Source of the DNA: Xanthoparmelia taractica
Taxonomy: Eukaryota > Ascomycota > Lecanoromycetes > Lecanorales > Parmeliaceae
NCBI GenBank assembly: GCA_033085395.1
Contig: JANQBS010000050.1
Location: 124,001 to 188,000 of the forward strand
Length of the DNA stretch: 64,000 nt
Reading direction: 5' to 3'
Shown here: piece by piece, positions 10,173-20,900 of the stretch
How the letters are laid out: the number at the start of each line of letters is the position of its first letter
Position numbering within the stretch: position 1 is the stretch's first letter
Program-made: the position numbers and the translations under genes
Notes under the pieces: model-generated
The model's database searches: none
Seen by the model: the letters and a program-made list of their open reading frames with translations, nothing else
Told to the model about the DNA's origin: nothing

Positions 10173-11303
10173 CTACGGCAGCTGTAGCAGTTCCGCAGCG
10201 CCTTTGCCTCTCGTGCGCATACCATGGGTAGATGGTGCCAAGGCGCGCTTCTCTTTCTGTGGAGGCTTCGTGACCCGTGCGTTCCCTTGGACCGCGGTTG
10301 CTTTTCCTTTGCCGGGCGGACGGCCTCGGGGGCGCTTGGGTAATGAAGCGTCTTTGCCCTTTACGGCTGGCTGTGCTTTGGCCGGGCGACCTCGAGTTCG
10401 CTTGGAGGGTGTGGAGGCGTCGTTGGGCTTCGTCGCTGGATTCGCTTTGTTGGCTGGGCGACCTCGCGGGCGTTTGAGAGGTGACGGACCTGCGGATTTC
10501 GTGGCGGGATCGTGGTGCTGAGGGGCTGGGGTGGTGCTTTGCTCTTCTGGTATTTGGGCCTCCGGTCTCGAATGCCCAGCATCCGTTTTGTCGGCCAAAG
10601 ACTTGCGAGTGCCCTTCTTGCTTAGTTTGGGTGATGGTGTTTTCGACTTTCTGACTCTATGTGTAGGATTGACTTCTGGTGTTTTCTTCTGCCTCCTCGG
10701 CTTTGCAGCTTTGGTAGGCGGTGGCGCTTCTGCTATAGGTGGCTCTGCGGGTATTAGGTCAGGATTTACCCCTCGCCCGGCCCATAAAACTGGATACTCC
10801 TCATACGTGACTGGCGGCGGTACGAGAGGGTCCGCCCAGGTAACTGCAATGTTGTCTTCGTATCTACGAACCTCTGGGTCATTTTGTTCCCAAAACTCCA
10901 TCATCCCCATGCCGACTGGTTTGATCCCCCAAAATGTACGTGAGGTATAGTCAGTCGTGTAGACCCTGAGTTCTTTGTCTTCCGATCCTGAGTCAAGACG
11001 CTTCCAGCCTTCCTCCAGACCCAGAGGAAAGGCCCGGAGAGCATGAAAGTCGAGCCGCTTTCGCGCCCTGTCAGCCTCCTCCGCTTCGGTGGGCTTTTGG
11101 TGATTTTGAGGCGTGTTCACTTGGGCTTCCTTGCGTTGCCGATTGACAACTCTCCCCGCATTCGCCGCAGCCGTGATATTCCCCGGCCCCGTTGGACCCA
11201 AGTTGGAGGAACCTTCATCAAGCCTGGGCATGTCAAGGTTGAAATGAGCATAATTCATCCTCCTCAACTCTGCAGCAGGAATGTCAAAGAGGTCACGGCT
11301 CAT
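10173..11303 (-). CDS. AT-hook protein, copy 2 (three intact AT-hooks)
   Basis: A 376-residue protein starting at the ATG at 11303 (MSRDLFD). The open frame extends upstream only through a TTG. After a variable N terminus comes a core with FWGIKPVGM and NDPEVRRY, a basic THRVRKS block, then three canonical AT-hooks spaced through the C-terminal third: KRPRGRPAN, KRTRGRPAK and KRPRGRPPG. The tail ends MRTRGKGAAELLQLP, matching copy 1. AT-hooks bind the minor groove of AT-rich DNA, so nuclear or chromatin location is likely. The core domain is not one I recognise. It diverges from the intact FHA kinase across a 1.75-kb spacer, as in copy 1. Confidence 0.8.
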   Translation of the reverse strand: MSRDLFDIPAAELRRMNYAHFNLDMPRLDEGSSNLGPTGPGNITAAANAGRVVNRQRKEAQVNTPQNHQKPTEAEEADRARKRLDFHALRAFPLGLEEGWKRLDSGSEDKELRVYTTDYTSRTFWGIKPVGMGMMEFWEQNDPEVRRYEDNIAVTWADPLVPPPVTYEEYPVLWAGRGVNPDLIPAEPPIAEAPPPTKAAKPRRQKKTPEVNPTHRVRKSKTPSPKLSKKGTRKSLADKTDAGHSRPEAQIPEEQSTTPAPQHHDPATKSAGPSPLKRPRGRPANKANPATKPNDASTPSKRTRGRPAKAQPAVKGKDASLPKRPRGRPPGKGKATAVQGNARVTKPPQKEKRALAPSTHGMRTRGKGAAELLQLP

Positions 11304-11752
11304 TTCGCCGAACTCAATTTGTCTAACACGACTCTGTATTGACTCTACCAAAAGGGATCATGTGATAGAGAGCGTGGATGATTTTCGATCTGATTTGGGT
11401 GTGAGATGCGACCACGTATAACGTCTGAAAAGTGACAGGTTTCTTAATTGAATCAGTAGCAAATGACGACTTGATAGCACTGGGTATGGAAAGATAGAAC
11501 AGAATATTGTTTGATAGGATTGTGTTCAGAGGTCCACGTAAAGTATTTACTTTCGTACAGTCCGCAAACAAGCCCCGCCAAGCGGCTAAGCGCCCATACT
11601 AGTCCAAATCGACCAACCAGTGCGACCACGTTTGCCGCCCGCCTTTCCTCTCTCTTTCTTTAGTCTCTCGTTCGACCTTTTAAAGACGGCAATTCTCACG
11701 TTTGTGATTGGCGCCTATATATAGGCAGGCCGAAGAAGTTCATGTCGATCAG

Positions 11753-12031
11753 CTATTCTTCAACGCTCGCATCGTTTTCTTTGCGCCTAGCATAAGATGA
11801 AACCGCAAGCCGAGAACCTATAGTATCTGGCTTTATATCCCTGAAGAGCCAAAGATGCTGGCGCCGTATGAGAAGTGGAGGAGCCTTTCTCATGCCCATC
11901 CTTTCCACCAAGTCCTGAGATCTGGGCCTCGGTAGGCTCTTCGTCAGCATATCCGCAGGATTGTCCTCATTCATATCGAATTCAATTGTGATTACCCGCA
12001 TGCTATGTCTTAGGGCTAGGGTTAGGAGGCA
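11753..12031 (-). mobile_element. Ty1/Copia retrotransposon RNase H C-terminal remnant
   Basis: The minus-strand frame contains EDNPADMLTKSLPRP, the hallmark of the very end of the Copia-type polyprotein (family consensus: ADxLTKxLP), followed by about 50 residues. Upstream the frame extends only to about 12031. No reverse transcriptase, integrase or LTR pair could be found within the window, so this is a fragment. Confidence 0.75.
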
Positions 12032-12110
12032 TGTCTTGATTCATGACAACGAAGACTTGCATCAGTGTGATGCATGTGATCCACCTTTGCTTTGCTTATG
12101 AGCCTCCGCG

Positions 12111-12180
12111 GTGCCTGACACTGCTACTGGTACCGTTGACCTATATAGCAACGCTGTAGATTCGAATCCTACAGAGGCAC
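12111..12180 (+). other. tRNA-like relic
   Basis: A 70-nt stretch bounded by GTGCCT and AGGCAC. It contains a 5-bp hairpin (CGTTG/CAACG) with a 10-nt loop and then a T-arm-like GATTCGAATCC close to the tRNA box B consensus, with one G-to-A change. The anticodon loop is too long and the D-arm is poor, so it is not a working tRNA. It may be a tRNA fossil or part of a tRNA-derived element. Confidence 0.3.
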
Positions 12181-12530
12181 GTCACGCGTAGCTAAAACGT
12201 TACGCGTTATATTAATCCACTAGTATAAGGGGCTATGCCGGCGAAATATCCCTCAAGCTATCGTCTATCGAATAGATCTAATCACAACTATAACGAGGAG
12301 GAACGAGAATATTCGAGTTAACAAAGGCCTTTAAGAGGAGAGTTAGTACTACACTATAGCCGAGAAGAAAGATCATACTGATATAACGTTGATAGTTAAT
12401 CTCGCTTCTTTACAGTATTTCTATATCTGGATTATCCCTAGGCTCCGAAGGTTTTAGGACGTTTGCCTAAAGGATAGTTAGTCGTTGTCGCGCCTTTAAT
12501 CGGGGTATGCTGTCTATTGCGAATATGCCC
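12181..12530. repeat. TA-rich, RIP-like degenerate sequence
   Basis: Composition changes sharply from its neighbours: TA dinucleotides are frequent (ctata, tatat, ttata) and every frame has stops. This is the look of a transposon eroded by repeat-induced point mutation, next to the Copia remnant. It is a judgement by eye; no index was calculated. Confidence 0.4.
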
Positions 12531-13054
12531 TAGAGCATTCTACACTCGATGGGAGTGGACTGCTCTGGGCCTTTGATGCCTGTCCCGCTGTATAATTGAA
12601 TAACCACCATCACCACCACCGCTTTGCTTATGAAACTATGCATAAGCAAGATCAGCTTAGCACGTCTGCTATTGGGCGAGGTATCATCTTCAATATCCGT
12701 AGCGCATGGCTTAACACTTCGTCTAGTACTGTGCTTTATGTTTCTGAAACATCTCGTACTGGGTGCTTCTCGACCTCTCATTTCTCCGCCCGGATGATGT
12801 CTGACACACGATTCCGGCGCTTCGCATGTTGAGTTGTACCTATTTGACTGCCTTCTGCACAGCAAAATTTTTACCCATCTACACATTTCGCATTTCTTGA
12901 ACTGCCCTCCGCCAGACAACTCGACAAACCGCAACAATCCACCATTCTTACTTATCTTCTCTTCCCAACATTCTATTGTGGAGCCCCACAGCTTACCAGA
13001 CATCCCCTTGCGAGTCTTCAAGCAGGTCTCCATTTAAGCATACACACAGTACAG

Positions 13055-15476
13055 ATGAGTGCACAGAACAGCGCTTTAACGTCGCCAGGTCAAGCTTCCG
13101 AGCCAGTCGTGGCATTCTACCTCACCCAAGAGACGGACTTAGCTGCCAAATTTCAAGGCGAACATCAGATAGTTACAATCCGGGTCCTCAGTTCCTCAGG
13201 TAGGCCGGTCGAAAAGCCTGCATTGAGGGTCACCTTCTCCCATGACAAATCTGTTGAAGAGCCAGTGGGACTGCTCGGGTTCGGGTCCGATCGTCGATGC
13301 CATGTCCTACTCCCTGCGAGCCTTGTCGCCCCCGTGCACTGCAAAGTCTTTGCTCAGCTCAACTCTGGTCCCCAAGTTTGGCTAGTCGAGGATAGTTCAC
13401 CACAGGGCACACATATACAATATGACGACGATTCACGCGACAAGTGGAGCAAGGTTATTTGTAATGGTCGCCGGGCAGCACAAGGAGAATGTTCTCTTAC
13501 AATCGGCCCGTACAGGTTTCGAATCCGACCACCAATAAGCGCCACAGAAATCACACGATGCGAGGACTGGTTCAAACTCAATAAGCCGATTCCGGTCACA
13601 CTGTCAATGCTGACTCGACAGGCAGGCGGCCTCCAGTGTGAATGGCTTCAAATTGGAGGCCTTGGCAAGGGGGGTTTCGGCGAGGTGTACAAATGCATCG
13701 AAACAAATACAGCGCTACTAATTGCTGTCAAGGAGGTGAATACCACGAGCGAAGAGCGTAAGAAGATGGTTATGAAGGAGATAAATTTCATGAGAACTTT
13801 GCGTCATGTGAGTTTCTGCCTGCTACAGGCCAATGATATTTGCTGATCTTCCGAAGCCATTCCTTATTGACATCCTGTTCGACCACTTTGATGACAAGCC
13901 GAAGCCCAAGATGTACGCCGCCATGCCCCTTTGCCGTGGCGATCTAAAATCTGTGCTGCCGTTGCCAGATATGCCCACAACAGAACGCTTAATGCTCCAG
14001 ATCGCCGAGGGTCTACGTTTCATGCATTCACATTCGATCTTGCATAGAGATCTGAAACCAGCAAACATTCTGGTCGTTCCTCCAGGAGATATCAAGATCG
14101 CTGACTTCGGTTGTGCGACATCTCTAAAGGACACTGATTCACTGTCTGGTATATGTGGCACAGTGGCGTATTGTGCACCGGAGGTCCTCAAGTCGAATGG
14201 AACTCATACACTAGCGATCGACATCTACTCACTGGGAGCTGTTTTCTACGAAATGCTCGACCTTGACAAGGTCGAGCGCGGTTGGGAACAGAGAATGTTC
14301 CTTGGACAATTGGATTGGTTCAATACTACATTCGAAAATGCCTCTGAGAGCCCTCCGCGTCTCTTCGCGGGTCTGATTCAAAGTATGCTGGCTACGAACC
14401 CAAAAGGTCGATGTTCTTTGAATGAATGCATAGAGGTTGTGAAGGCGCAAAAATACGACTGGACCGGACAGACTGCTTTAATGCCAACGGTGACGGCGAC
14501 GCATCTTGTTGAAGGTTCTTCTGATACCCAGAGAAGAGCAAAGGCCACAAGACTACAGCAGATTCCTTTCGGCAAGGCCAGAGCAAAAGCCAAGATGCCT
14601 AAGCCAAGACCTTTTGCTCCGGCCAAGGTGCCCAAGAATCTTCAAATTCCGCAGCAAGGCCCAGTTATAATGGATTGGCGGCCTTTCCGGAGGCAAGAAC
14701 CGGTGACACCGGCTCCACAAGCGGTGCCAATGCAGCAGCCCTACAGAAAACCAGCTCTTGTTGAGGGCCTCAACTTCAACGCCGGCCTGCCTTCCTACGA
14801 AGAAGCCACGCATCAAAGTCCATTCGCAGCCATTGCACTTAAAGGGGGTAAGAACGAGGAATCCCCTCGTCTTGAACCTACGGTCACAGACAAAAACCTC
14901 GAACTTCGAACCAAAAAACCACCCATCAAGCAAGCGCCGCCACCCGCAGCACAACCAAAACCGAATGGAGGGAGCCAGGAAGCTGAAGCCTCCACAGCCG
15001 TAAGAGCCGCCCCCCGCCTCCCAAGCATTCGCGGACCTCAGCCCCGAAACTCTCACCGGCCCCTACGCCCTTCCCGCGACCACGCGATCAACATCCACCG
15101 CGCCCACGATGCCGGTGTCCACCGACGCCGCGAGCAAACAGATCGGCAGGCAGCGAGGGCCATACGAGCTGCCAAGCTTAAACGGGGCGTATGTGAGGTG
15201 GCGAAAGGGTACTGGAACGTCTACAGTGCACTGTTTGGCTTCGCGTTCGAAGGAATTGTTCTCGGCGGCGGACGCATCTATAAGATGATGTTGAAGGACA
15301 ACGCCACCGCACGACAGGCTTTCCTTGATGCCGTTCCTAGCCTGAACGCTGATAAGCAGCTTGTGGCGAGCATGCAGCGCCACTCTCTTCGTGTCACCAG
15401 GCCGGGTAGCGGTAGCAGGCAGCGCACTGTTAAATTTCTTACGGACGAAGAGGTGTTGGATTCTCAGCTCATGTGA
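13055..15476 (+). CDS. FHA-domain serine/threonine protein kinase, intact copy 2
   Basis: Two exons, 13055-13807 and 13857-15476 (49-bp GTGAGT...AAG intron, phase 0), encode about 790 residues. The FHA-like domain spans about residues 55-160 (GFGSDRRCHV, APVHCKVFAQLN, VEDSSPQGT) and would bind phosphothreonine peptides. The kinase domain spans about 200-445: GLGKGGFGEVY, Lys226 in AVKE, Glu242 in alpha-C, HRDLKPAN (314-321), DFG (334-336), APE (358-360). All catalytic residues are present, so it should be active. A Pro-rich, basic linker follows, then a C-terminal domain (about 680-790) without known homology. The FHA-then-kinase order recalls fungal Rad53/Cds1-type checkpoint kinases, but the FHA half is divergent and there is no second FHA, so orthology is not claimed. 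Confidence 0.9.
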
Positions 15477-15854
15477 CGCGTAGGCAGCAGGTAGGGAGAG
15501 GTTTTGCGGGAAACAAACGCTCATTTGGTTGCATAGTGTCTGTCTTTATGGAGGATGGGAAGGAATATGTTTTGAGGATATGAGCGCACATTATCGAGAA
15601 GTGCCTTTGTCTCATCTTTATGCATGCAAAGCGTATGTCGAATATGGGAGGCGGATGGTACAAATTGGTGGACGAATTAATTTACAAGGGGCGGCAAGCG
15701 TTGCTTTCATCTTTTTTGCAATAATTGGGCGGAGAGGAAATGGTGGTATGCGTAGGTTATGAGAACCGAAAACCCCATTCAGCATCGTCATGCAATGTAG
15801 ATAGCTAGGTAGCCACATAGATAGACCCAACGAAGGAATTGTCTCTATAATATG
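15477..15854. other. 3-prime to 3-prime spacer
   Basis: About 380 bp between convergent genes (FHA kinase plus, FRS2 minus). It should hold both terminators. No other feature was seen. Confidence 0.5.
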
Positions 15855-17704
15855 CTAGTCCTTCTCTAACCTGACCGCCGGATTACTCTCCACAAAGTTC
15901 AGATCAACCTTGTGTCCCAACAGCTCTCGGATATTCTTGACGCCGTACTTGATCATCGTTGGTCTCTCCAGACTCAGACCCCAACCATAAACCCTCATGT
16001 CCGGCGGGAGACCCATGGGCTCCAACATCTCCGGTCTGAACATGCCACTGTTGCCTATTTCCACCCACTTGTTCAGCCCATTGTGGAAACCGAAGATCTC
16101 CAGGCTGGGTTCTGTGTAGGGGTTGTAGGCAGGCTTGAAACGCAAGCGGTGGATGCCCATTTTGGCGAAGAAGACTTCCATGAAGCCTATAAGTCCTCCC
16201 AAGGCTAGACCATAGTCTGCTATGACACCTTCGATTTGGTGGAATTCAGCGAGATGTGTGGCGTCGACGCTTTCGTTGCGGAAGACCCGATCGATCGAGA
16301 AATAGCGCGCGGGACGTGGGTTCGCAGCAAGTTTATGAAGCATGTAGGTGGAAATGGCGGTGGTATGCGTTCGGAGGACGAGTTTGAGAGATTCGTCGTC
16401 ATTGAAAGGGTAGCGGTAGCCTATGGAGCCGTACTTGCCCGCTTGATGGACATCTTTCACGTTTTGGAAATATTCGTCATAGTCTTGCTGGGATTTTTTT
16501 GGTAAAGGTTTGGATGCTGATCCGTCGGGGAGATGTTGGGGTTCTTGAGGATTTTCGCGCGGTCTGTCGGCGTAGGGTGGATCGGATACGAAGAAGGTGT
16601 CTTGCTGGTCGCGTGCGGGATGTTGTTGGGGGATGAAGAGGGCATCGAAGTTCCAGAAGCCGGTCTCAACGTATCTAAGAAGCTCATCAAACAATGAACG
16701 TCAAAGTAGACACGCAGCCTACCTGTTGGTTGGCATCTCCTCGAACCCCATCTCAAAGAAGATCTGTCGGAACTCCTGCCTCACTTTGTTCACTGTAGGC
16801 CAATGTTAGCCAGATCAGCCTCTCCCTCTACATATGTGAGCGGTAAGTGTCTGTACGAGGATGTAAAGCTCCACTACCAGTTGAGGCACCCAAAGATTTG
16901 AAGTTGTATGGCTTGAAGCTGACCGTGTTCCAGGTTCCACTACATGCTTTCAGCTCTCCTGGTACACTTTGGCAGAGGCTGGAATTCTCGTACCTAGCAA
17001 GCATTTCTGCCGTCAAATCCGTCTCCTCTTTAACAAATTGCCTTGTAAACTTCGGGCCCTTGCTGAAACTGTAGCTTATGACCTTGTGCATAGTGATCAA
17101 CTTTCGCTTCTTCAGATCATTGAGAACCTTGGGGTCAGGGTGTGTGCGGGTGCTCTGTATTGTTTGAAGTTGTTCTCGAGATGTGTCTTTAATTGACGGC
17201 CTCTGAAGAGTGGGATCAGCCATGCGTCTTGCGTCTTGAGGGGATAACCTTCGCTCTTACATTAGCCCTCAGAATGTCCCTGTCCTTCTTGATCCAGCCT
17301 TCTTTGAAAGCTTTACCCTGACCGATCTTTGCGCTCTCCTGGCCGACAATTTTCTGTCATACAGGTCAGCACGGCATGAATTAACTCACATCCAGTTGAC
17401 CTGGCATACAGTTGAGCCAACGTACTGGCAGATCCGAGATCTTCATCCCCTCCACAGCTTGTAGCACAGCCTCGAATACCTTGGCCTCATGGCTTCCATT
17501 GGCAGCGATACCCTCAGCTTCAGGTGTTAGGAAAGCTTCATCTTTGTCGATTGTCTCATAAGAGACCATGTCCCGAGACTTCAATCTATCCAGGGCACTT
17601 TTGACTTCGACAGAAGGGGTAGAAGGGAAAGCATCGGTGCTGAGGATTGGCTCGTCGGTCCGGGACAGGACGTCCAACACCTTGGTGGTAAGATCCGTCG
17701 CCAT
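15855..17704 (-). CDS. FRS2: cytosolic phenylalanyl-tRNA synthetase alpha subunit
   Basis: Five exons on the minus strand: 17704-17426, 17353-17261, 17202-16857, 16792-16723, 16674-15855, giving 535 residues. Introns are 72, 58, 64 and 48 bp and all phases agree. The product charges tRNA-Phe as part of the alpha2-beta2 cytosolic enzyme. The N terminus carries winged-helix tRNA-binding modules (with SHEAKV and [16 protein letters not shown], typical of eukaryotic alpha chains). The catalytic domain shows [14 protein letters not shown], the class II motif 2 region [16 protein letters not shown] and motif 3 [13 protein letters not shown]. Length fits the family. The first donor was chosen as GTACGT at 17425 because it gives ISDLP-KIVGQ without an odd insertion; GTGAGT 31 bp downstream is an alternative. 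Confidence 0.95.
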
Positions 17705-17982
17705 AGCGAGGTATGCAGTATGTTGTATTATGAGTCCATCATGTGTATCGCGGCAATCGGTCAGTCATAGCCTACACTACACGCCTCGGGAAATCTGATG
17801 CCAAGACCAAGCGGAAGCTAGTCGCAAAGCAGCGAACCGAGCGTCGTCGAATCCTCCTCCAACATCGTCAGCTTACTTCATACCTTTGCTTTTCCACTTT
17901 AACAAGAACTAGCATGCAATGTTCACTCCTTACTCAGTCAGCGCCATTCCCATGTCTCTAGTCCCTCATCTTTCTCTTTGTG
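17705..17982. promoter_or_regulatory. shared divergent promoter FRS2 / EDEM
   Basis: Only 278 bp separate the two start codons (17704 minus, 17983 plus), so both promoters must lie here. No specific transcription factor site is claimed. Confidence 0.6.
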
Positions 17983-20900
17983 ATGCCCCTACGATGCTGG
18001 AAATCAGAAGGCAGTCGCGTTATCCGCCTTCAACGGCTAGTTTTACTATCATGTCTGCTCATTCTTGCCCTATGCACAGGTTGCGGTCGGACCATGACCG
18101 ATGGCGAAATCAGGGAAATGAGGTACGAACAAAAGAACTTCTAGAGATTGCCCAGCTAATTAATGAAAACAGACTGGAGGCTGAGCACATGTTCTATCAT
18201 GGCTTTGACAACTACATGAAGCATGCCTTCCCAGACGACGAGCTGAAACCTATCTCATGCAAACCATTGACCCGAGATCGCTCCAACCCTGCCCATATTG
18301 AGCTCAACGATGTCCTGGGAAACTATTCCTTGACTTTGATCGATAGCCTCTCTACACTGGCTATACTGGCATCATCGCCGTCGACGATTGGAAGCAAAAA
18401 TAAGGCGTTGACATATTTCCAGAAAGGTGTTGGAGCTTTGGTCGAGCAGTATGGCGATGGTTCTAGTGGCGAGGCCGGAAGGGGCAAGCGTGCAACAGGC
18501 TTCGACGTAGACAGCAAGGTTCAGGTATTTGAAACGGTCATCCGAGGAGTAGGCGGACTCTTGAGCGCACACCTTTTCGCAATTGGAGATCTACCCATTA
18601 GAGGCTACCTTCCGAAGGATCAAAGCTTCACCCATAATGACCACGGCGCGGAGCAGGCGCTCTCCATTCAGTGGCCGAACGGCTTTGTCTACAACGGGCA
18701 GCTTCTACGGCTGGCCCAGGACCTCGCTCGCCGCATATTGCCAGCGTTCTATACTACAACGGGTATCCCTTATCCTCGAGTCAACCTTCGACATGGCGTG
18801 CCATTCTACGTTAATTCGCCTCTCAACCAGAATGCTGAGACTGGACAATGTCAAGCAACCCAGAACTCAAAATTAGAACTGACCGAGACATGCAGCGCAG
18901 GAGCTGGTAGCCTGGTCTTAGAGTTCGCAACCTTGAGCCGATTAACGGGCGATCCGCGCTATGAACAACTTGCAAAACGAGCCTTCTGGTCGGTCTGGGA
19001 GAGGAAAAGTAGCATTGGGCTTGTTGGTGCTGGCATTGATGCCGAGACCGGGCTGTGGTTGAGTGGTTATACAGGCATAGGTGCCGGTATCGACAGCTTC
19101 TACGAATATGCTCATAAAACCAGCATCCTGCTTTCCGGCTCACCTCTACCCAGGGATCGACCTCAAAACCTAACAGAAGTAACTCGGACTTCAATAGACG
19201 CGGAGTTACTGTCCGAAGAACAGCAGACAGCTGAGGCATTCGGTCGTGTCTGGCAGGAGTCGCATGCTTCCATCAAACGGCATCTCTACCGCGGAGATAT
19301 GTACATACACCCCCATTACGTCCAAGCCGACCTTTACACCGGTGCGTCTCGAGCATTCTGGCTTGATAGTCTGAGCGCATTCTACCCTGGCTTACTCGCC
19401 ACGACCGGCAATCTCGAAGAAGCAACTGAGACGCATCTTCTCGCCACCGCGCTCTGGACTCGTTACTCGGCCTTGCCAGAGAGATGGTCAACCTCAACCG
19501 GTAGCATAGAAAGTGGCCTGAGTTGGTGGGGGGGGAGACCTGAATTTATCGAGTCAAACTATCATCTCTACCGCGTGACTCGCGATCCATGGTATTTACA
19601 TGTTGGCGAGATGATACTTCGAGACATCAAGAGACGTTGCTGGACGAGGTGTGGCTGGGCGGGTCTGCAAGATGTACGAAACGGCGATCTCAGCGACAGA
19701 ATGGAAAGTTTCTTTCTTGGCGAGACAACCAAGTACCTGTTCCTGCTGTTTGATGAAGACCATCCGCTGAACAAGCTTGATGCGCCTTTCGTATTCAGTA
19801 CTGAAGGTCATCCACTAATCCTTCCCCGTCAGACTGGTGGGAAATCGTCATACTCGAGCAGCCGGACAACCGGGGAATACAGCAAAGACAGGAGTGACGA
19901 TACTCAAGGCGCTCCCACCTGCCCTCTAGCGCCACAAATGCTCCCATTTAGCCTTTCTGCCACAGCTGCTAGGGCTGATATTTTCCATGCAGCGAACCTT
20001 GCGCGTCTGCACTTAATGCCGACGCGGGATACTCTGGAGTCACCACTGGCTGAGTATTCTCGCGACCATCCAAGCATATCCATATCGGACGTCCGATCAC
20101 CATCTAATTACACATATTTTCCCTGGACGTTACCTTTAGGTTTAATCCCACACAATGCTACCTGTTCCAAGATAACGGCTAAACATACTTTCGACATCAC
20201 ATTCCCCACCGGACCTAATATGTTGATGGGTCCGGGCTTCTTACAGCGCGTCGGTAATGGGATCCTGATTAATTCCATGGGCGGTGTACGACTTGGCATG
20301 ATCCAAGATGTGCCTTTCGAGACTGACGATGGTGCAATTGGCAAAGAGTACAGGATCCAAGCGATCAACAACATCCTTTTAGGCAAGGATGAGCGAATCT
20401 TCATTGCCAAAGACACCGCTTCCAATGTTGTCAACCCTCTAGATCCGAACTTCACAAGGGTCCGTGATACTTCTATGCTCGACCTTGTGATCGACGTTCA
20501 ACCATCGGGAGGAGCTCAAACTCATGGACCCAACAGTGATCCAACCAATGGTAATGAAAGCTCGACAGCTAGTCCAGAGCTCGTCTTCGACGCTCCTATA
20601 GCGACAAATCCCGAAGTCGCCTCAAATATGAAACAAGCCTTCAGCTCCCTCCTGCACCATGTCGCCTCTTTGATTGTCGATCCAACTCCGGCCCCTCCTC
20701 CACCCGAGATAAAGAATCCTCCACGCGAATACACTGCCGCCATAATGCCCGTAGGCATTGGAGTGGCACCCTTACCAGACGTCTACGATGCCTTGGGCCC
20801 AGATATCCACGGCGCGCCTCAAGGTGACGTGCCGTGGCACAGCATTTACGTCGCCGACCAGAACTGTAAGGGCAAACTCCCTGCCTCGGTGCCCAAGGAG

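Larger units (their letters stand above)
11304..13054. other. intergenic region of the intact module with TE debris
   Basis: About 1.75 kb between divergent genes. It contains the Copia tail (11753-12031), a tRNA-like element (12111-12180) and a TA-rich stretch (12181-12530). A 167-codon minus frame at 12530-13033 lies in the likely kinase promoter/leader and has no recognisable domain. Confidence 0.5.

Noticed and set aside
10111..10950. Plus-strand frames opposite the AT-hook gene
   Set aside because: They are antisense readings of a low-complexity basic region, with Trp/Gly-rich composition and no motif.
12004..12030. TTAGGG-like telomeric repeat on the plus strand
   Set aside because: Only about three imperfect units (TTAGGG, CTAGGG, TTAGGA) and they lie at the edge of the Copia reading frame. 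Too short for an interstitial telomere claim.
12530..13033. 167-codon minus-strand frame upstream of the FHA kinase
   Set aside because: No domain, irregular composition, and it covers the expected promoter/leader of the kinase.
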